Of a stretch of 64,000 nt of DNA, positions 45,377-57,589 are shown in pieces. A program made the position numbers and the translations under genes. The first letter of the stretch is position 1. Each line of letters begins with the position of its first letter. This DNA comes from Dryococelus australis (lineage: Eukaryota; Arthropoda; Insecta; Phasmatodea; Phasmatidae), in NCBI GenBank assembly GCA_029891345.1, contig CM056994.1:137646457-137710456 (forward strand), read 5' to 3'. The notes beneath the pieces were generated by a model that did no database searches, was not told where the DNA came from, and saw nothing but the letters and a program-made list of their open reading frames with translations.

Positions 45377-46668
45377 CAGTGCTGGAAAATGACAAATGAG
45401 CACCCGGATTCGATATTCCCACAAGAATGAAGATTGTATTGAATAATTATACAAGTATTTTTCTGTACATGGCAATGATCACATGTTCGTACCTCTATGT
45501 ACAGAAACTACAGAGTGTCTTGAAAATCAATGACTTTATCTTGTGTAGCCTCCCTCAGCGACGATGCAGTCCTGCAATTGTGCATGAGGCGATCATAAAG
45601 GTGTCGAATATCATCTTCGGAAATATTGTAACAGCTAATTACACCTGTTGTTTCAGTTAGTGGAGGGTTTTTTTGCCGGCATTTCAATCTGCACCAAACG
45701 CCATCCCAACATGTCCCACACATGTTCAATGGGAGACAGGTCGCATGATAGTGCTGGCCAGGGGAATTGACGAACACCTTCGAGAGAACGGTGGGCAACA
45801 TAAGACGTGTGTGCATGGGCATTGTCCTGCTGGAAGAGGACATTTCCTTGGCGTTGTAGGAACAGCAACAACATTAGCTGGATGATGTTCTGGATGTAGC
45901 ATTCACTGTTACTTTATCCATCAACAAACACCAGTGGTATATGTTCATTTAAGGATATTGCTCCCTAGACCATGATGCCAGGAGTTGGTCCTGTTTGTCG
46001 GTGCCATATACACTCTGGTTGTGGTGCTGCCGCTCTCCTGGTCGATGCCGCACTCGCAAACGCTCGTCACTGGCACCAAGACAGAATCTGCTCATATCAT
46101 TTAACACAACTCCACGCCATTCATCTCTCCAGTTGCATAGTTCGCGACACTATTCGAGGTATGCTGCACGGTGCTGAGACGTGAGAGGAATCCTGCTGAG
46201 CGGCACCCTTTATATTGTAATGCAGGATCCAGCAAACGGTTGGTGATGGTCCTAGCTGACACTCTTTGAACAACAGTGGCCCTAATCTGTACGGTGGTCA
46301 CCGTGAGATCAGCAATGACTGTTCGCATGATGCGGCTGTCCAGGTGGGAATCGTATGCCACTGCCATCCGGAACCAGGTTAACGTGCATCTACACCATCG
46401 TTGGACCCCGGGCACCACCAATAGTGCACAGCAGACACTTCACATCCTACGCGAACATCCACCCTCTTTGATGCCCCCCCCTTCGACCTCATTCAAGGTC
46501 TGTTATTTGCACGAAATGTGGAAGTCTATGCCATTGTGGCATGTCAAAATTATTACTACATACAGAATGATGCTTAAACAACAGATTACTCTTTCACTGA
46601 GTCAACTGCAATTGTATTGGGCTCAGGCTCAGAAATGTTATGCAGAGAGTCAACATCATACTGCACTG
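45377..46668 (-). mobile_element. Tc1-like element nested inside the IS630-type element
   Basis: Ends CAGTGC (45,377) and GCACTG (46,663-46,668), flanked by TA at 45,375-45,376 and 46,669-46,670. Length 1,292 bp, typical of Tc1-like elements. The inverted repeats seem short (about 8-10 bp matched). The rest of the host element continues at 46,671-47,026. Confidence 0.75.
45509..46421 (-). pseudogene. Tc1-like transposase remnant
   Basis: Minus-strand transposase from ATG 46,421. N-terminal part to 46,101 includes RIMRTVIADLTVTTVQIRAT and VSARTITNRLLDPAL (end of the second HTH). The first catalytic Asp is kept in a shifted frame as VLNDMSRFCLG (usual FSDESRF). A frame at 45,874-45,653 holds the second Asp in LFQQDNAHAHTS and the Glu in LSPIEHVWDMLG. 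The C-terminus in another frame (LHAQLQDCIVAEGGYTR-like) ends near 45,560. So the DDE triad is present but spread over three frames, and a middle part (the MVWG block) is eroded. Better preserved than its host element, consistent with later arrival. Confidence 0.85.
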
Positions 46669-47028
46669 TACCATACAGCGCAATCGTGCCGCAAGGCATT
46701 ATATAGGTCTAATGGGTCATCATGAGCCCTTATGAGTCCCAATGTCTGTGGCGGTTTTTTATGTTCTGTTTGTTAGACTCGTATATTGTGACACATTCTT
46801 GAATAGGTCTTGACGAGCTTCATTGAACATTTGACAAATAGATACTTGATGTTATTTAAAACCTGATGACAGTTGTTGTAGCTCACTAATAAAGAATGCT
46901 ATAAGGATAACTCTTGTAGCAATATTTTTCCCCCTTCCAGTTATACAACCTTTGGGCGAAACACTTTTTCATTTGGAGCCCTAGTACGCAGTTATTGTGG
47001 GTGTTTAATATAAATGGGATCCTGTATA

Positions 47029-47640
47029 TTTTGATTTTTGTATAAGTACTGCCAGCATACTAAGTTATGTTGGAGTTAGTTAAATATTTTCATAGATATA
47101 ACATAGTAGTCTGTAATGTCTATGTTGCTATTATTTCAAAAATAATAGTCTAACCCAACAAAACATGTCAGTTTACATGACATACTGTAGTATTCCTATA
47201 GTGTCAAATGTAGTAGCAATGGGTTAATTATTTCCCAATATATCATATTAAAACCTTATTTATCATATTGTGCTATATTACAAAATGGTGGACCAAACAG
47301 GCGCCATTTTGAGGCATTTGATTCTTGTAAAATATACTTTTAGAATAACAATATTTTGTCGAAATTATTAAACATTATTGCAGATTTTGCAAATGACCTT
47401 AAAATATATTTAATGCCGGTATTTTGAAAATAAGTAACCTAGCTTTATAAAATCTATATATACACATGGTCTGCAAAACTATTACACGAATGCTAAATAT
47501 GGCAGGAATTGTTTTTGCAGTTACAGAAATATGACATAAATGTTTCATTTATGTTACAATATCTTAAAAAATGGTCAAGTAATCACATCAAATTATAATT
47601 TTAAATCTTACTTTATGTAATGCTAATGTACCAAATTTGG
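47029..47640 (+). repeat. Tandem ~280-bp repeat array, second part
   Basis: Markers at 47,280 (TACAAAATGGTGGACC) and about 47,564, spacing 284 bp. Continues the array interrupted at 44,034. Confidence 0.7.
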
Positions 47641-47940
47641 TTAAAATTGGTAAAATGGTTGCTTAAATATGATGTAAAAACTTTATTTTTCAATTTGCAC
47701 AATTCATGAAATGAGTAATCACTTTACTTTCCGAAAGCTTCTGTGGTTTTGAAAATTACTCCTAGTGCATTTATGTAAATTTCTAATTTAAGATTAATGT
47801 TTGCTAGCATTTCTAAAATTCATAGTGTTTCGTTTAATGTTAATAAAATGCTACATTTTTTAAATGATAGTGCAGTTTAACAAATTGTGAAGTATTAGAG
47901 TAAAATCATTTCCCCGCAGCACAGAAAAGTGTTACTCCTG

Positions 47941-50255
47941 GTACTGTATTAAATAAATACAATTTATAATATTGTTTTTGTGTGATGCAAAGGTAGACAA
48001 TTAATACACAGTGTTTTTTTGATTAGGGAGTGGGCTTCTACATTTCGGACCACTGTGGCACTCGAATTGCATGCTGTCAGAATAAAAAAAAATTGAAATT
48101 ATATTGATGAAACAGTATTTTTATTAATCTAATTTATGAATTATTAAATCCAAGTCATTTAACATAAATTTGGTCATCTTTATGTTGTAAAACATTTTCA
48201 ACTAAATATATATCTGAGCAATTAGTTTCCATGATTTCACATACACAAAATTTTCTTTTAATTTTTTCATTATACATATCTTATGAAATATAACTAGGAA
48301 CATTACAATTTGAAACATTCTCAATTTTAAAGAAGTCTGTTGACAAATTTGCTGTATATGACTTTTCAAATAGTTTTTCTATTTTACTAAATCTAACTAT
48401 AGCACCAAACTTATATTCAGTGATCGTGGATAAACTTTTATCATCTGGGCTTTTTTTAAGAATAATTCATTTTCTTTATCAACAAATGCAGGTTTCATTT
48501 TCATAGTTCAGTGATTGTAGTATTATATTAGTTTGTTAAATCTTTAAAGTTTTAAATTTTATTTAATATATATAATTTTATATTTTTACGTTATTTAATT
48601 TATCCTGTTAGGCTACCAGTTTGTAAAATTTTGTGATTTAAATATTTTAATATTTATTCAAAAGCTTTTATAATATTTTCACCATAATTATCTTCTCCTG
48701 GAATAGCAAACCATATAAAGAAAAACGTCAAAGACAGTTGAAATAAATAAATAAATATACATATATTTAAAAAAAACTATTTTCTAAATTCTTTTTTAAT
48801 AAATCAGTTTGCCATAAATAATAAATAGCAAAAGCAATACTTTTGTTTCATGGGAATGTTTTTCGTTTCAGTTTACATGATTAAATGACTACAACTTCAT
48901 AAGGGGACATCATTTTTTTTCTTGTGGTTTTTGAGATCTACTTATGTCATTATTATTTGTAATATATTTTTCCATTAGTCGTATTTACATTTTTTATATC
49001 AATATTTGTAATTTCTTTCTTACAATTTCAGAAATAAGAATTTCGTTCCATCTATTAAAATAAATCATGTAATATTTAATAACAAGAGTTTTCTATATTT
49101 TTAAAAATATTAGGCTTGCATATATTTATTGGAAATCTTTTTGTAATTTCAATTTCATCATTTAAATATAAAGTTATTTGAACACCATTTTTATAGGAAA
49201 TAGTTTTGAAAAATCTATATAATGTCCTCTTCTAAATATTTTTTAAACAATAGTAAGATCACCAATATCTGTATTAATCTTAAAAACTCCACAATAAAAT
49301 ATAAAACATATAAAACTTAATACTGCATGTAATGTAAAATGAAATTTTTTTACTATTTATTTAATTTATATATTAATTTAATTTTGTATTCTATGCGACT
49401 GAAACTATTCGAAATTTACCACACCATTTGGTAAAATAAGAATAGGAACACCTTTCTCATGTAATTTTTTAATGCTATTCGTATATTTTGGAAATTGTTT
49501 AAGGAAATCTTTTAAAAATATTCTTTTTAAAGTTTTTTACACAGTAATTTATAAATTTTTATAGCATTTTATAAAACAACGATTCTCCCACAAAATACTT
49601 GTATAATCTTATGCATAAATTATATTTTGAATTATTTCCTAAATAATTTATTTTGTATTCGAAGATCAGTTAACTTATCTACATTACATGTACTAAAATA
49701 ATTTAAATCATATGTTTGTTTTAAGTTTTCTATTATGTCTGTAATATGTTGAATTAGTTAATTTTTTCATTAATTTTTTCTGTTTTCAAAATATTAATTT
49801 ATTTATATTTTAAACACGTCATTTATAAATTAAACAAATTTTTATTTCTTCTATATACTTAATCATATATATTTATTTTGCTAAGGATCAAAATTCTAAA
49901 TTTCATTATAATGTTCATTTTACATAATCGTTTAATTCAAGTTTTGAACTGAAATATATTTAAAAATTAAAAATTGTAGTCATTAAATAAATTGGTTAAA
50001 TTTTTATTATACAACTTAAGTCTTTCTAAAATAAACCGTTAATTATTTCAGTTTAAATATAATTTTTTAATTCATTGTTTAACAACTTTATTTATAATAT
50101 TATCGAATATTTAATTTAAGGTTATAAAATTTTCATTTGGAGTAGTTACTATCACTTAATTATTTAAAAAAATGGAATATTTGATCAATTTATTCAATTT
50201 TTCTTTGAAGTACAATCAATTATATTTTAAAATCAACATTTTATAAAAAAAATAT
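47941..50255. other. Very AT-rich block with decayed coding traces
   Basis: Composition changes sharply at both sides. On the minus strand, fragments of coding-like sequence recur, for example an open stretch near 49,408-49,515 and the integrase tail at 48,110-48,480. The remaining pieces are unidentified. Confidence 0.4.
48110..48480 (-). pseudogene. Probable C-terminal tail of a Polinton-type integrase
   Basis: One minus-strand frame reads FGAIVRFSKIEKLFEKSY, then SYIS, stop, and DIYLVENVLQHKDDQIYVK, stop, LGFNNS. This follows the integrase tail pattern G..VR.SK....F.K.Y (SH3-like part), then the chromo-like Y.VE..L....... YVKW.GF..S, as in the tail at 21,105-21,350. Two stops lie inside. 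The catalytic core, expected at higher coordinates, was not found. Very AT-rich, unlike the 20-kb copy, so it is from a different lineage or long decayed. The assignment rests on pattern memory. Confidence 0.5.
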
Positions 50256-50639
50256 ATGATTTACCATGTTTGTATATTGTCACGATGCAGGCTGCTACCC
50301 TTAGTAATTTCCATATCTGCAACTCGCATCGTAAAATACAAAGTTTTACCCTTTTCAGCTCAGATGGTAGACAAACATAACTGGTATGCCGGAGACCTTA
50401 TGCCCCCAGGGAACTCTCTTTCATTTTTATTATTTCCTTGGCTTTCTTACGTGAGGTTTTTGTGGGAGATGCTTAGTCGTAATCAACAAGTCTATACTTT
50501 AAATCCATTACCTCATACTTAAGGAAGGCGGGGTTCTCTAAACCATAAAGTAACGGTATTATACTCATTTCCAAAGTAAATCCCTGTATAATGGCTTAAT
50601 TTGCTAGATTTATCACATAAGCCACTATCAGATATAAAG

Positions 50640-50735
50640 CATCATTACTACGCCAAGAATCGAACCCTTATAAGGCGAATCGTCCTGGAGGGAAGGCGAG
50701 TAGCCTGTCCACTACACCATCGCAGACCACCATTG
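50640..50735 (-). mobile_element. tRNA-like SINE head
   Basis: Minus strand: GATGGTGTAGTGGACAGGCT (A box), ACTCGCCTTCC, then B box GGGTTCGATTC. Same ACTCGCCTTCC..CCAGG core as the SINE at 32,705-32,958, but no body is visible. Confidence 0.6.
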
Positions 50736-50809
50736 GTGACGTATATGTGTTTGTTGATGTGCAGCTTTTGTGTAATGCAGAAATAAATAATTGATATCAG
50801 TCACGTTAC

Positions 50810-52290
50810 ATGTTATGCACATTTAGAAAAAGATACTTCGAGAAAAAATAATTCTTAATTGCGTTCACATCTCAGTTTATTACACTTTCTCTCAAACATT
50901 TATTTTGTATCTGTTGATGTATTATTAGGGACGTGATTATCAAGCGTATATACAGTATGTTATCTACTGGTATTGAAAATCCAGTCCTGATATGTATGTA
51001 TTTAGTCACTCATTTATTAATGAAATGAATAATATTTTTTTCAAAGATAAAGATAATTTAGATTTATCTAAAAAAATTTTACAATTTGAATTTCACCAAC
51101 GAATATTAATATGATTTTATATCCTTTAATATTTTTAATTTTTAACATTATTCTTCAAATACTCGAATAATGAACATCTACTGTAATTTCACAATAATTG
51201 CATTATACAAAAATAAAATCAGCTTAAGCCCTTGTAAATCTCATTAAATTGAGTTCTCTTCCCAGTTGTTAATTTTCCAGTGAAATATATGATTTGTATT
51301 ACATTGGATGGAAATTATTTAAATTCACTGCATCACTGAAAAAAATCAAGCGCATATATACTTTGTTTTAAAAACCGCGCTGTTCGTGTTTCAATAATAA
51401 TGTGTAAATTAAAATCCAAAAAAGGTTCATGCATGTGACAAGTTTATTTTATACCGTGTATGTAGCCTACTTATTTTCAGTAACTAAATCTTTCATTTGT
51501 TTCACAATTTCACATAGTTATCGTGGTACATTTTCAAAAAAGCTCAATTTTGCTCTAAATTTGAAATATTAATGTTGCCTTTGATCCTCTGACATAAGTC
51601 AATTCTAAATATTTATTTGATTTTTTTGGGTCAGCATTTTTCAAGGACGTTATTCTTAACATAAAGTCAGTTCAGATATCAAGCATTTAGGATAATATGA
51701 CGAAAGGAATAATTTTTTATGTACTATTAATTCAGATTTCGAAGCTAAGTATATTACTTTTAATTTTCTTAATGTGCTGATATGTTTTATACCAAATTCA
51801 TATTTATGTAAATTCTATTTCTTATGTAAACTTTTGACTGAGGCTTCAGGGGAATGCCTTTTACCAATCGCTGAAATTTTTTTTTAAATTTAAAAGAATT
51901 AAGATTTCAAAACAATTTTTTATAAAAATTTGAAATATTTAGATTTTAAAATGTGTACTCAGTTAACATTTGGAATTGCGTGTTTTTCTTAACGCTCAAA
52001 TGGTTCTTTTAAACCAAAATGAGTAATCAGTAATTGAAAGCTATATATTTTTTCAAATACTGAGATTGTTCGCTTGTAAAATATTTACTCACATCAGATT
52101 TTAGAATAAACATTGTCCCGGAATTAATTCTGTGCAATTTGTTGCTAAATATGTCTGGAATAATGCATTTTTCCATATAGTTATAATAATATCGAAGTCG
52201 CTCATCGAAATCTTTAAATAATTCATGTTTAACAAAGCCACTTAATTTTTTTTTCAAAGCAACATCAATTTAAATGATTGAAATTTCCAA
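50810..52290. other. AT-rich, no gene recognised
   Basis: A minus ORF at 52,027-52,257 (76 codons, charged) directly precedes the next ORF but has no recognisable motif. Confidence 0.35.
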
Positions 52291-52300
52291 TTCAACCAGT

Positions 52301-52618
52301 TTAGTTCCTGTGTCCACGTTTGATGACACGTTGCTTATGGAGGCTGGAACTGTACAACAAGGCATCAGTGGCCTTTGTTTTGAACGTTGTTCTCGTGAGT
52401 ATTCTCATTTGTTGACGTTTTTTATCCTCTAATTTGTGAATGGTTAATGCTGAATTAAGTAACACACGGTATGTTCTCTGGTAGCGAGAAGCACTCTCCA
52501 AACAAGTACAGTGCATGTAAAAAAAATCTTTTGTAACACTTGAGCACATTAATTTATTTGCTACTGAACGGGTTGAACAAAACAACTTATTGTATTTATC
52601 AAACACTAATTCACCCAA
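52301..52618 (-). CDS. Unrecognised 105-residue ORF, doubtful
   Basis: Basic, cysteine-containing frame (CSSVTKDFFYMHCTC near the middle, lysine/arginine-rich end). No intron signals or domain recognised. A second minus ORF (52,257-52,027) follows in another frame. Could be part of a decayed element. Confidence 0.15.
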   Translation of the reverse strand: MGELVFDKYNKLFCSTRSVANKLMCSSVTKDFFYMHCTCLESASRYQRTYRVLLNSALTIHKLEDKKRQQMRILTRTTFKTKATDALLYSSSLHKQRVIKRGHRN

Positions 52619-53289
52619 TCAAAATAGTTGAATAGCCTACTGTTTTCAAATATAACTTGTCTTGAAATAGTTTAGCGAAATTTCACTACCCATAGTTATT
52701 AGGCCTACTTTTAAAATAGTAGCCAAATATAACCATTTTAAACAAATCAATTATGGTGTAATCTTCCTGCTATTTATATTGTTAAAATACACTAGTATAA
52801 GTCTTTTTCAATTGGAATTTTACGTGACATGTACGTTGTATTTCCGCATTTAATGGGTTGGAAAACGCGTTTCTGAATGACTTCCTGTAGAACGTGTTTT
52901 AATTTTTTTCATCCTAATACATCACTTCTTACCATTTCGTGTTTCGTGTTTCTTTCTTTCGCTTCCGTGACAATGTTGTATGGGCATAAATGTTATCAAA
53001 TTGCAGCCAGTTTTATAATATTTCAGTTTGGTGTGAAATCAAGGAGAAAATATGGAGCACTTTTCATGTATTTGCTTGAGAGTATTAAGTAAAATAAAAA
53101 TCATATCAATTTAGCTAAAATAATATTACTTTACTTACTTATTTTGTTGTTAACTTGCCCATACATTCCACAACTACGTCGATGCTACCACTGAACATTT
53201 TTTTAAACGAACAACAGCACTACTATGAGTAACACAACAGTAGGAAAATTCTTGAACTGTATTTATGAGTTAAATATTTAGTGCAAATA

Positions 53290-53610
53290 TTATCGAAGAA
53301 AGAGTTCTTAAGGGAGAAGTCGCAAACAAGCGGCACGTGGACGGATTACGGCTCTTAGGCATGTTTTCTTCGTTGCTCGTTGTGGTCAGTTAGCTGCCTG
53401 CAGGTAGCTAGCCCATGGACAAAGATGGATCTCCTCTTTGGACGTCCCCTCTCTTCGTGCGAGGTGCGAAAAGTGGGTGGTTCCTGGGGCGATCCCCCCC
53501 CCCCCAAGACCCGCTGCACCAACGTGAGGACATTCAAAGTTCTGTGCGTCCTCCGGAATGCTTGTTAGTAGCTAAGACGGTTGGAGAATGGGGTGCCCTT
53601 TACTCCTAAG
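53290..53610. other. GC-rich patch with a C12 run
   Basis: Short ORFs on both strands span it, and a C12 run lies at 53,494-53,505. No motif recognised; probably a repeat fragment. Confidence 0.3.
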
Positions 53611-53859
53611 GTCGGGTTTAATTATTAAAATGGGCGAATGCATCATGGCTAATTGACTTCAGATATAGAATATATAGTTATATACAAAAGTCAGCATATA
53701 CCTTCAGTGGGAGTTAGAATTTATTTTTGACACACACAAAAGGAGTTCGAAGTAGTTCTACTCCTTGCCGCCAGATCACATGTTTAAGCAAATACTTGTA
53801 GTTTTATTTAAATTCACAGGAACATTAGTGTAAAATTACAAATGTGTAAATATACGCTC

Positions 53860-54360
53860 ATATACTTCAAATTTGCAATTTTACACACTTGTTAATGTTA
53901 TTATACCAATACGTTAGTTTTTTTTTTTACAGTAAGATTATACTACCTGTCGAGTGACATAGAAAAATGGGTAATATTCCAATGATATACGTATTTTAAT
54001 ACAACATTGGCATTGTTGTAAAGAAACACACAGGGTTGGGGTTTTAGTGCCTTCCATTAGTGTATTTTTACACATACATTCGAATTGCAATTTTACACCC
54101 TTTTCAATGTCAATATATCAGTAGACCTACATTTGTGTTTTCTTACAGTACTATTGTACTACCCTTTAAGTTAACTAGATAAATATGTACTATTACACTA
54201 ATGAACGTGTTTTAAAACAACATTGGCGTGGTTGTAAAAATACACAGAAGTCGGTTTTAATACTTCATCGTCTTGGATTTTTACACGTACTTTCAAATTT
54301 GTAAATTTCACCCCTATTATTTTCAATATACCAATATAATTGTGTTTTTTTTATAACTGT
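53860..54360 (+). repeat. 213-bp tandem repeat, about 2.4 units
   Basis: TTCAAATTTGCAATTTTACA-type starts at 53,866, 54,079 and 54,292. Shared blocks follow: TACAGTA..ATTGTACTACC, AACATTGGC.TNGTTGTAAA and a TTTTAGT/ATNCTTC phrase. Related words recur at 57,000-57,110. Confidence 0.75.
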
Positions 54361-54780
54361 GCCACCTTGAATGCGTCACCACCATTTTTTTTATGCACCA
54401 CGTAGAATTTAGTATGCCACTTAGAATTTTTAAATATGCTAAGATTACATTTTGTTAGGTTGTTACCGATATGAGGAATTTTAACCTATTTTGGAAAAAT
54501 TTATCTTCTGCTAATGAAATTCATTTTATCTGTTTTGAGAACTTTAGATTACTTTTCAGTCATTAGTACGATTGCGAGGATTTTAATTGGCAATTGTCTC
54601 GTGAGTTTGACTATTTTAATTATTGTGGTAATTAATTTCTTTATGCTTATTTTGAATTATTTGAGTCGATTCATTTATATTATTCAATTTGTCCGGTGAT
54701 TTATACATATATTTTTAGTTGGAAGTATTTGAGATTTGTGTAATTGATAATTGAGGTCTCGTGGTCAGGCATTTATTTCT

Positions 54781-54836
54781 CTTTTCATGTTGATATATAA
54801 ATATATATTTACATCCTTATTTTCTTGGCCGTGTAA

Positions 54837-54913
<77 letters not shown>

Positions 54914-54953
54914 TAAAGATATAAAGAAATCACTTGCACGGCCAAAAAACTAA

Positions 54954-55015
<62 letters not shown>

Positions 55016-55075
55016 CATATATAAAGATATAAAGAAATCACTTGCACGGCCAAAAAACTAAGGATATATATATAT
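54781..55075. repeat. (TA)n blocks with a 109-bp duplicated, partly inverted module
   Basis: TA tracts 54,836-54,903 and 54,955-55,004 alternate with a module (AAAGATATAAAGAAATCACT, then TGCACGGCCAAAAAACTAAG) at 54,905-54,958 and 55,014-55,066. An inverted partial copy (CCTTATTTTCTTGGCCGTGT) lies at 54,812-54,832. Confidence 0.85.
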
Positions 55076-55335
55076 ATATTCCGGACTAATTAACGAGGGT
55101 TAACAATCTATTATTTAAATTTTCTATGTAATTTCATTTTGATTCAGTGCAGGACTTGTACTTCCAAAACTACGTTTTAAATTTTGTTAGAGTCTTCCTG
55201 GCTGTGGTTTCGCACTTTCGCTCTTGTCTGACCGGATGTAAGCTGCGCCGTTTGCAAATTCTTTTGTCGCAACAGCAGTCGCTACCCCCTTCCAAACTTC
55301 AGGTTTTGGCATACCTGTGTTAGCAAAGACCTCGT

Positions 55336-55725
55336 TTAGCGCATGACTTTGTATAAAAAAGTCTTTCGATCATGTGTAAACATGCCTGTCTTGATGACTT
55401 GTTTCTTGTGCACGTCCTCTGTGGACCTTCGGTGACATCGAGCGGCTACAGTGGAACCTTTTGGTAGGGCTTTTTCCTTTTTGTTGCGTCGCTGTTTCCT
55501 GAAGCTGCATTCTCCTCGGCCTTGTTTGCCAAAACACTTCTGCTTCGGCAGAAGAGCAAAGTGACATGTGACCACTACGTTTTTGCCTGCGTGTTTTTCG
55601 GCACCTAGTGTGGGATTATTTGTTATTGGTTGTGCCCGTAGTGGCAAAGTAGTGTGTAACTTTAGTGGTAGAGTGTGGCATATATTCATGTTTTGGTTAA
55701 TTTGGGAGCTTCTACTATGCAACAT
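55336..55725 (-). CDS. Unrecognised 129-residue ORF, doubtful
   Basis: Lysine/arginine-rich frame with three Cys (CHFALLPKQKC, GECSF) and a basic RKQRRNKKEKALPK stretch. It lies in a GC-richer region, 55,150-55,780. A gag-like or nuclear protein fragment is possible, but I recognise no domain and the opposite strand is also partly open. Confidence 0.2.
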   Translation of the reverse strand: MLHSRSSQINQNMNICHTLPLKLHTTLPLRAQPITNNPTLGAEKHAGKNVVVTCHFALLPKQKCFGKQGRGECSFRKQRRNKKEKALPKGSTVAARCHRRSTEDVHKKQVIKTGMFTHDRKTFLYKVMR

Positions 55726-55826
55726 GATTTAGTGATTTCTGTCTGCCCTCCTGGTAAATACAAGTTTTATTTTCTCCCAAACGTCCGCCATGTTAAATTT
55801 TCACGTTATTTAATGTTGCGTACGGT

Positions 55827-56040
55827 TTTTTTTTTTTTTTTTTTTTTTTTTTTGTGAGGGTCCCTGTTTTCCCCGGTTCTCGTTTCTCCGTGGCTCGATC
55901 CTTTACTGTTCCCGTTTTTCGTGTCCTGTGTCAGCGTCCATGGGGATGCTTCTGTGTGGAAACTATTCTAGTCCTCGTCCCGGTATTCTGCAGCCTAATT
56001 TCTGGACTCCTAGATCGCTACAGCTAAGTCATTAATATAT
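55827..56040 (-). mobile_element. Truncated poly(A) retrocopy
   Basis: A T27 run (55,827-55,853) is the complement of a 3' poly(A). On the minus strand it follows GAACCGGGGAAAACAGGGAC and CCTCAC, with a GC-rich body back to about 56,030. It looks like the 3' end of a 5'-truncated LINE or a retrocopied transcript. Target duplication not resolved. Confidence 0.45.
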
Positions 56041-57585
56041 ATTATTTTAGTTTATCGCTGTCAGAGCCACAGACTGTAATTGGAAGCCATGCATTCTCCT
56101 TAAATAATTCTGCGAACACTCGTGATTCAAATTAATAAGTTATTGCTGTGTTTAATATTTTTGTTGATAAAATAGCACAAATAATTATTAAATGAAGTTA
56201 AAGAAGGAACATTGGTGTTTAATATATCTGGCATCACGTTCTAATTAAAATTAATTAATACGAAATATGTAAGAGGTACCTCTGCGTTTGTTGAAACATT
56301 TCTTTGTCTTGTTTTGAGATAGTACTTTGTTAATCTCTATTTATAAAACAACCTGTTTATTTTGCAAGCATCTGAGGATTGATCCCTAAGTTAATCGTGT
56401 TTTTGCCAACTTAAGGATAATGTAAACAAAAGAAATTGGAAAATAATTCTGTCTCGAAGCTATCATGATAATATGTTTGGTATTTTTCTGTTAGGGATTT
56501 TGATTTGATTATTATTGCCATTCAAGAATGAAAATAAACATTAGATTATGTTCTGTTCCGTTTTGTTACCTGATATGAAAACATATAAGTGAATATATTA
56601 ATTATAAAAAAATAAATTTAAATATTAATTGTGCCACACAGCACAATAGTTTCCTTTTTTGAGATTCTTCTGGTCTCCCATATATATTTTGTGGTAAGTG
56701 TGCCCTGTGTTGATTAACTGCTATTAAGGCGAATATTTATATTGCTGTTTGGTTAGTTTTGTGTCCCATGTCCCTCCACAGCCTGGCATATTTACTATCG
56801 CTTCTATTTATGTTTTTAGAGTACCTTGGTGTTAGTTAATTTGTTCTTTCGAGCCATGTTTGTTTGTTTTGTTTGGTGGCTGTTTAGATTTTCTGTTTGT
56901 GCCAAAAATTCATTCTGATTATAAATGTTTCTTATTGTGAATTTCGGTCATGTGGACGGACATGGCGGCCTATAATGTCATTATACTCTGTCATAAATAA
57001 AGTTGTACATTGCTGTAAATTTACACTTAATGAACTCGTTTTTACAAATTACACACAGAAAGTGAAAAATTACCAAAACGTTGTACATGTATTTTTACAC
57101 ATTTTCACAGTATAATTAATAAGGCTGGGAACAGTGTGCATTAATTTTTCAAAATTACTTCACTGGGAAAACATTCCAGAACAAATGGAAGCCGTAATTA
57201 TGGTGTAGCATAATATTACAAATACGAATATTCCTTATCTGTGAAAGTGTATTGCTCTCGCAGGAAAACTACTTTATTCTGCTGGAACAGGGTGAAATAC
57301 CGGATGCTCCCGCTGCAGGAATTAAACCGGGCTGGGCGTTTTACTATGTGGATCTTAACCATCCACACTTCAACCATCGTTGTGATACAACTCTACCTAC
57401 TGACATATGCCATGCTAAAGGGGCTAGGAATGCAACCCATCTTAAGAACTGGTATTAATTATACTTGAAAATTATGTTCAGGGGGAGGTATAGTACACTC
57501 TAGCAGATAAATAAAACACTGTGCAAGGCCCACGTCAGACTAGCATCCTACAGTAAGTCTTAACTGCTCGGATGTTAATGGCGGA
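56041..57585. other. No gene recognised
   Basis: AT-rich to 57,230. Two overlapping ORFs at 57,241-57,468 sit in a moderately GC-rich patch and show no motif. Confidence 0.35.
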
Positions 57586-57589
57586 GAGA

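Larger units (their letters stand above)
44035..47026 (-). mobile_element. IS630/Tc1-mariner-type element with ~130-bp inverted repeats
   Basis: Ends TACAGG...CCTGTA, flanked by TA (44,033-44,034 and 47,027-47,028). The inverted repeats match well past 100 bp: CACAATAACT, GGCTCCAAATGAAAAA, AGTGTTTC and GTTGTATA.CTG.AAGGG appear in both ends. The target is a unit of the ~280-bp array, which resumes at 47,029. Without the nested 1.3-kb Tc1-like insert the element would be about 1.7 kb, the normal length for this group. Confidence 0.85.

Noticed and set aside
54817..55053. Tyr/Ile-rich ORF on the minus strand
   Set aside because: Translation of TA repeats only.
57241..57468. Two overlapping plus-strand ORFs as a host exon
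   Set aside because: Both frames are open over the same bases, with no domain, no convincing splice signals and no support for either.
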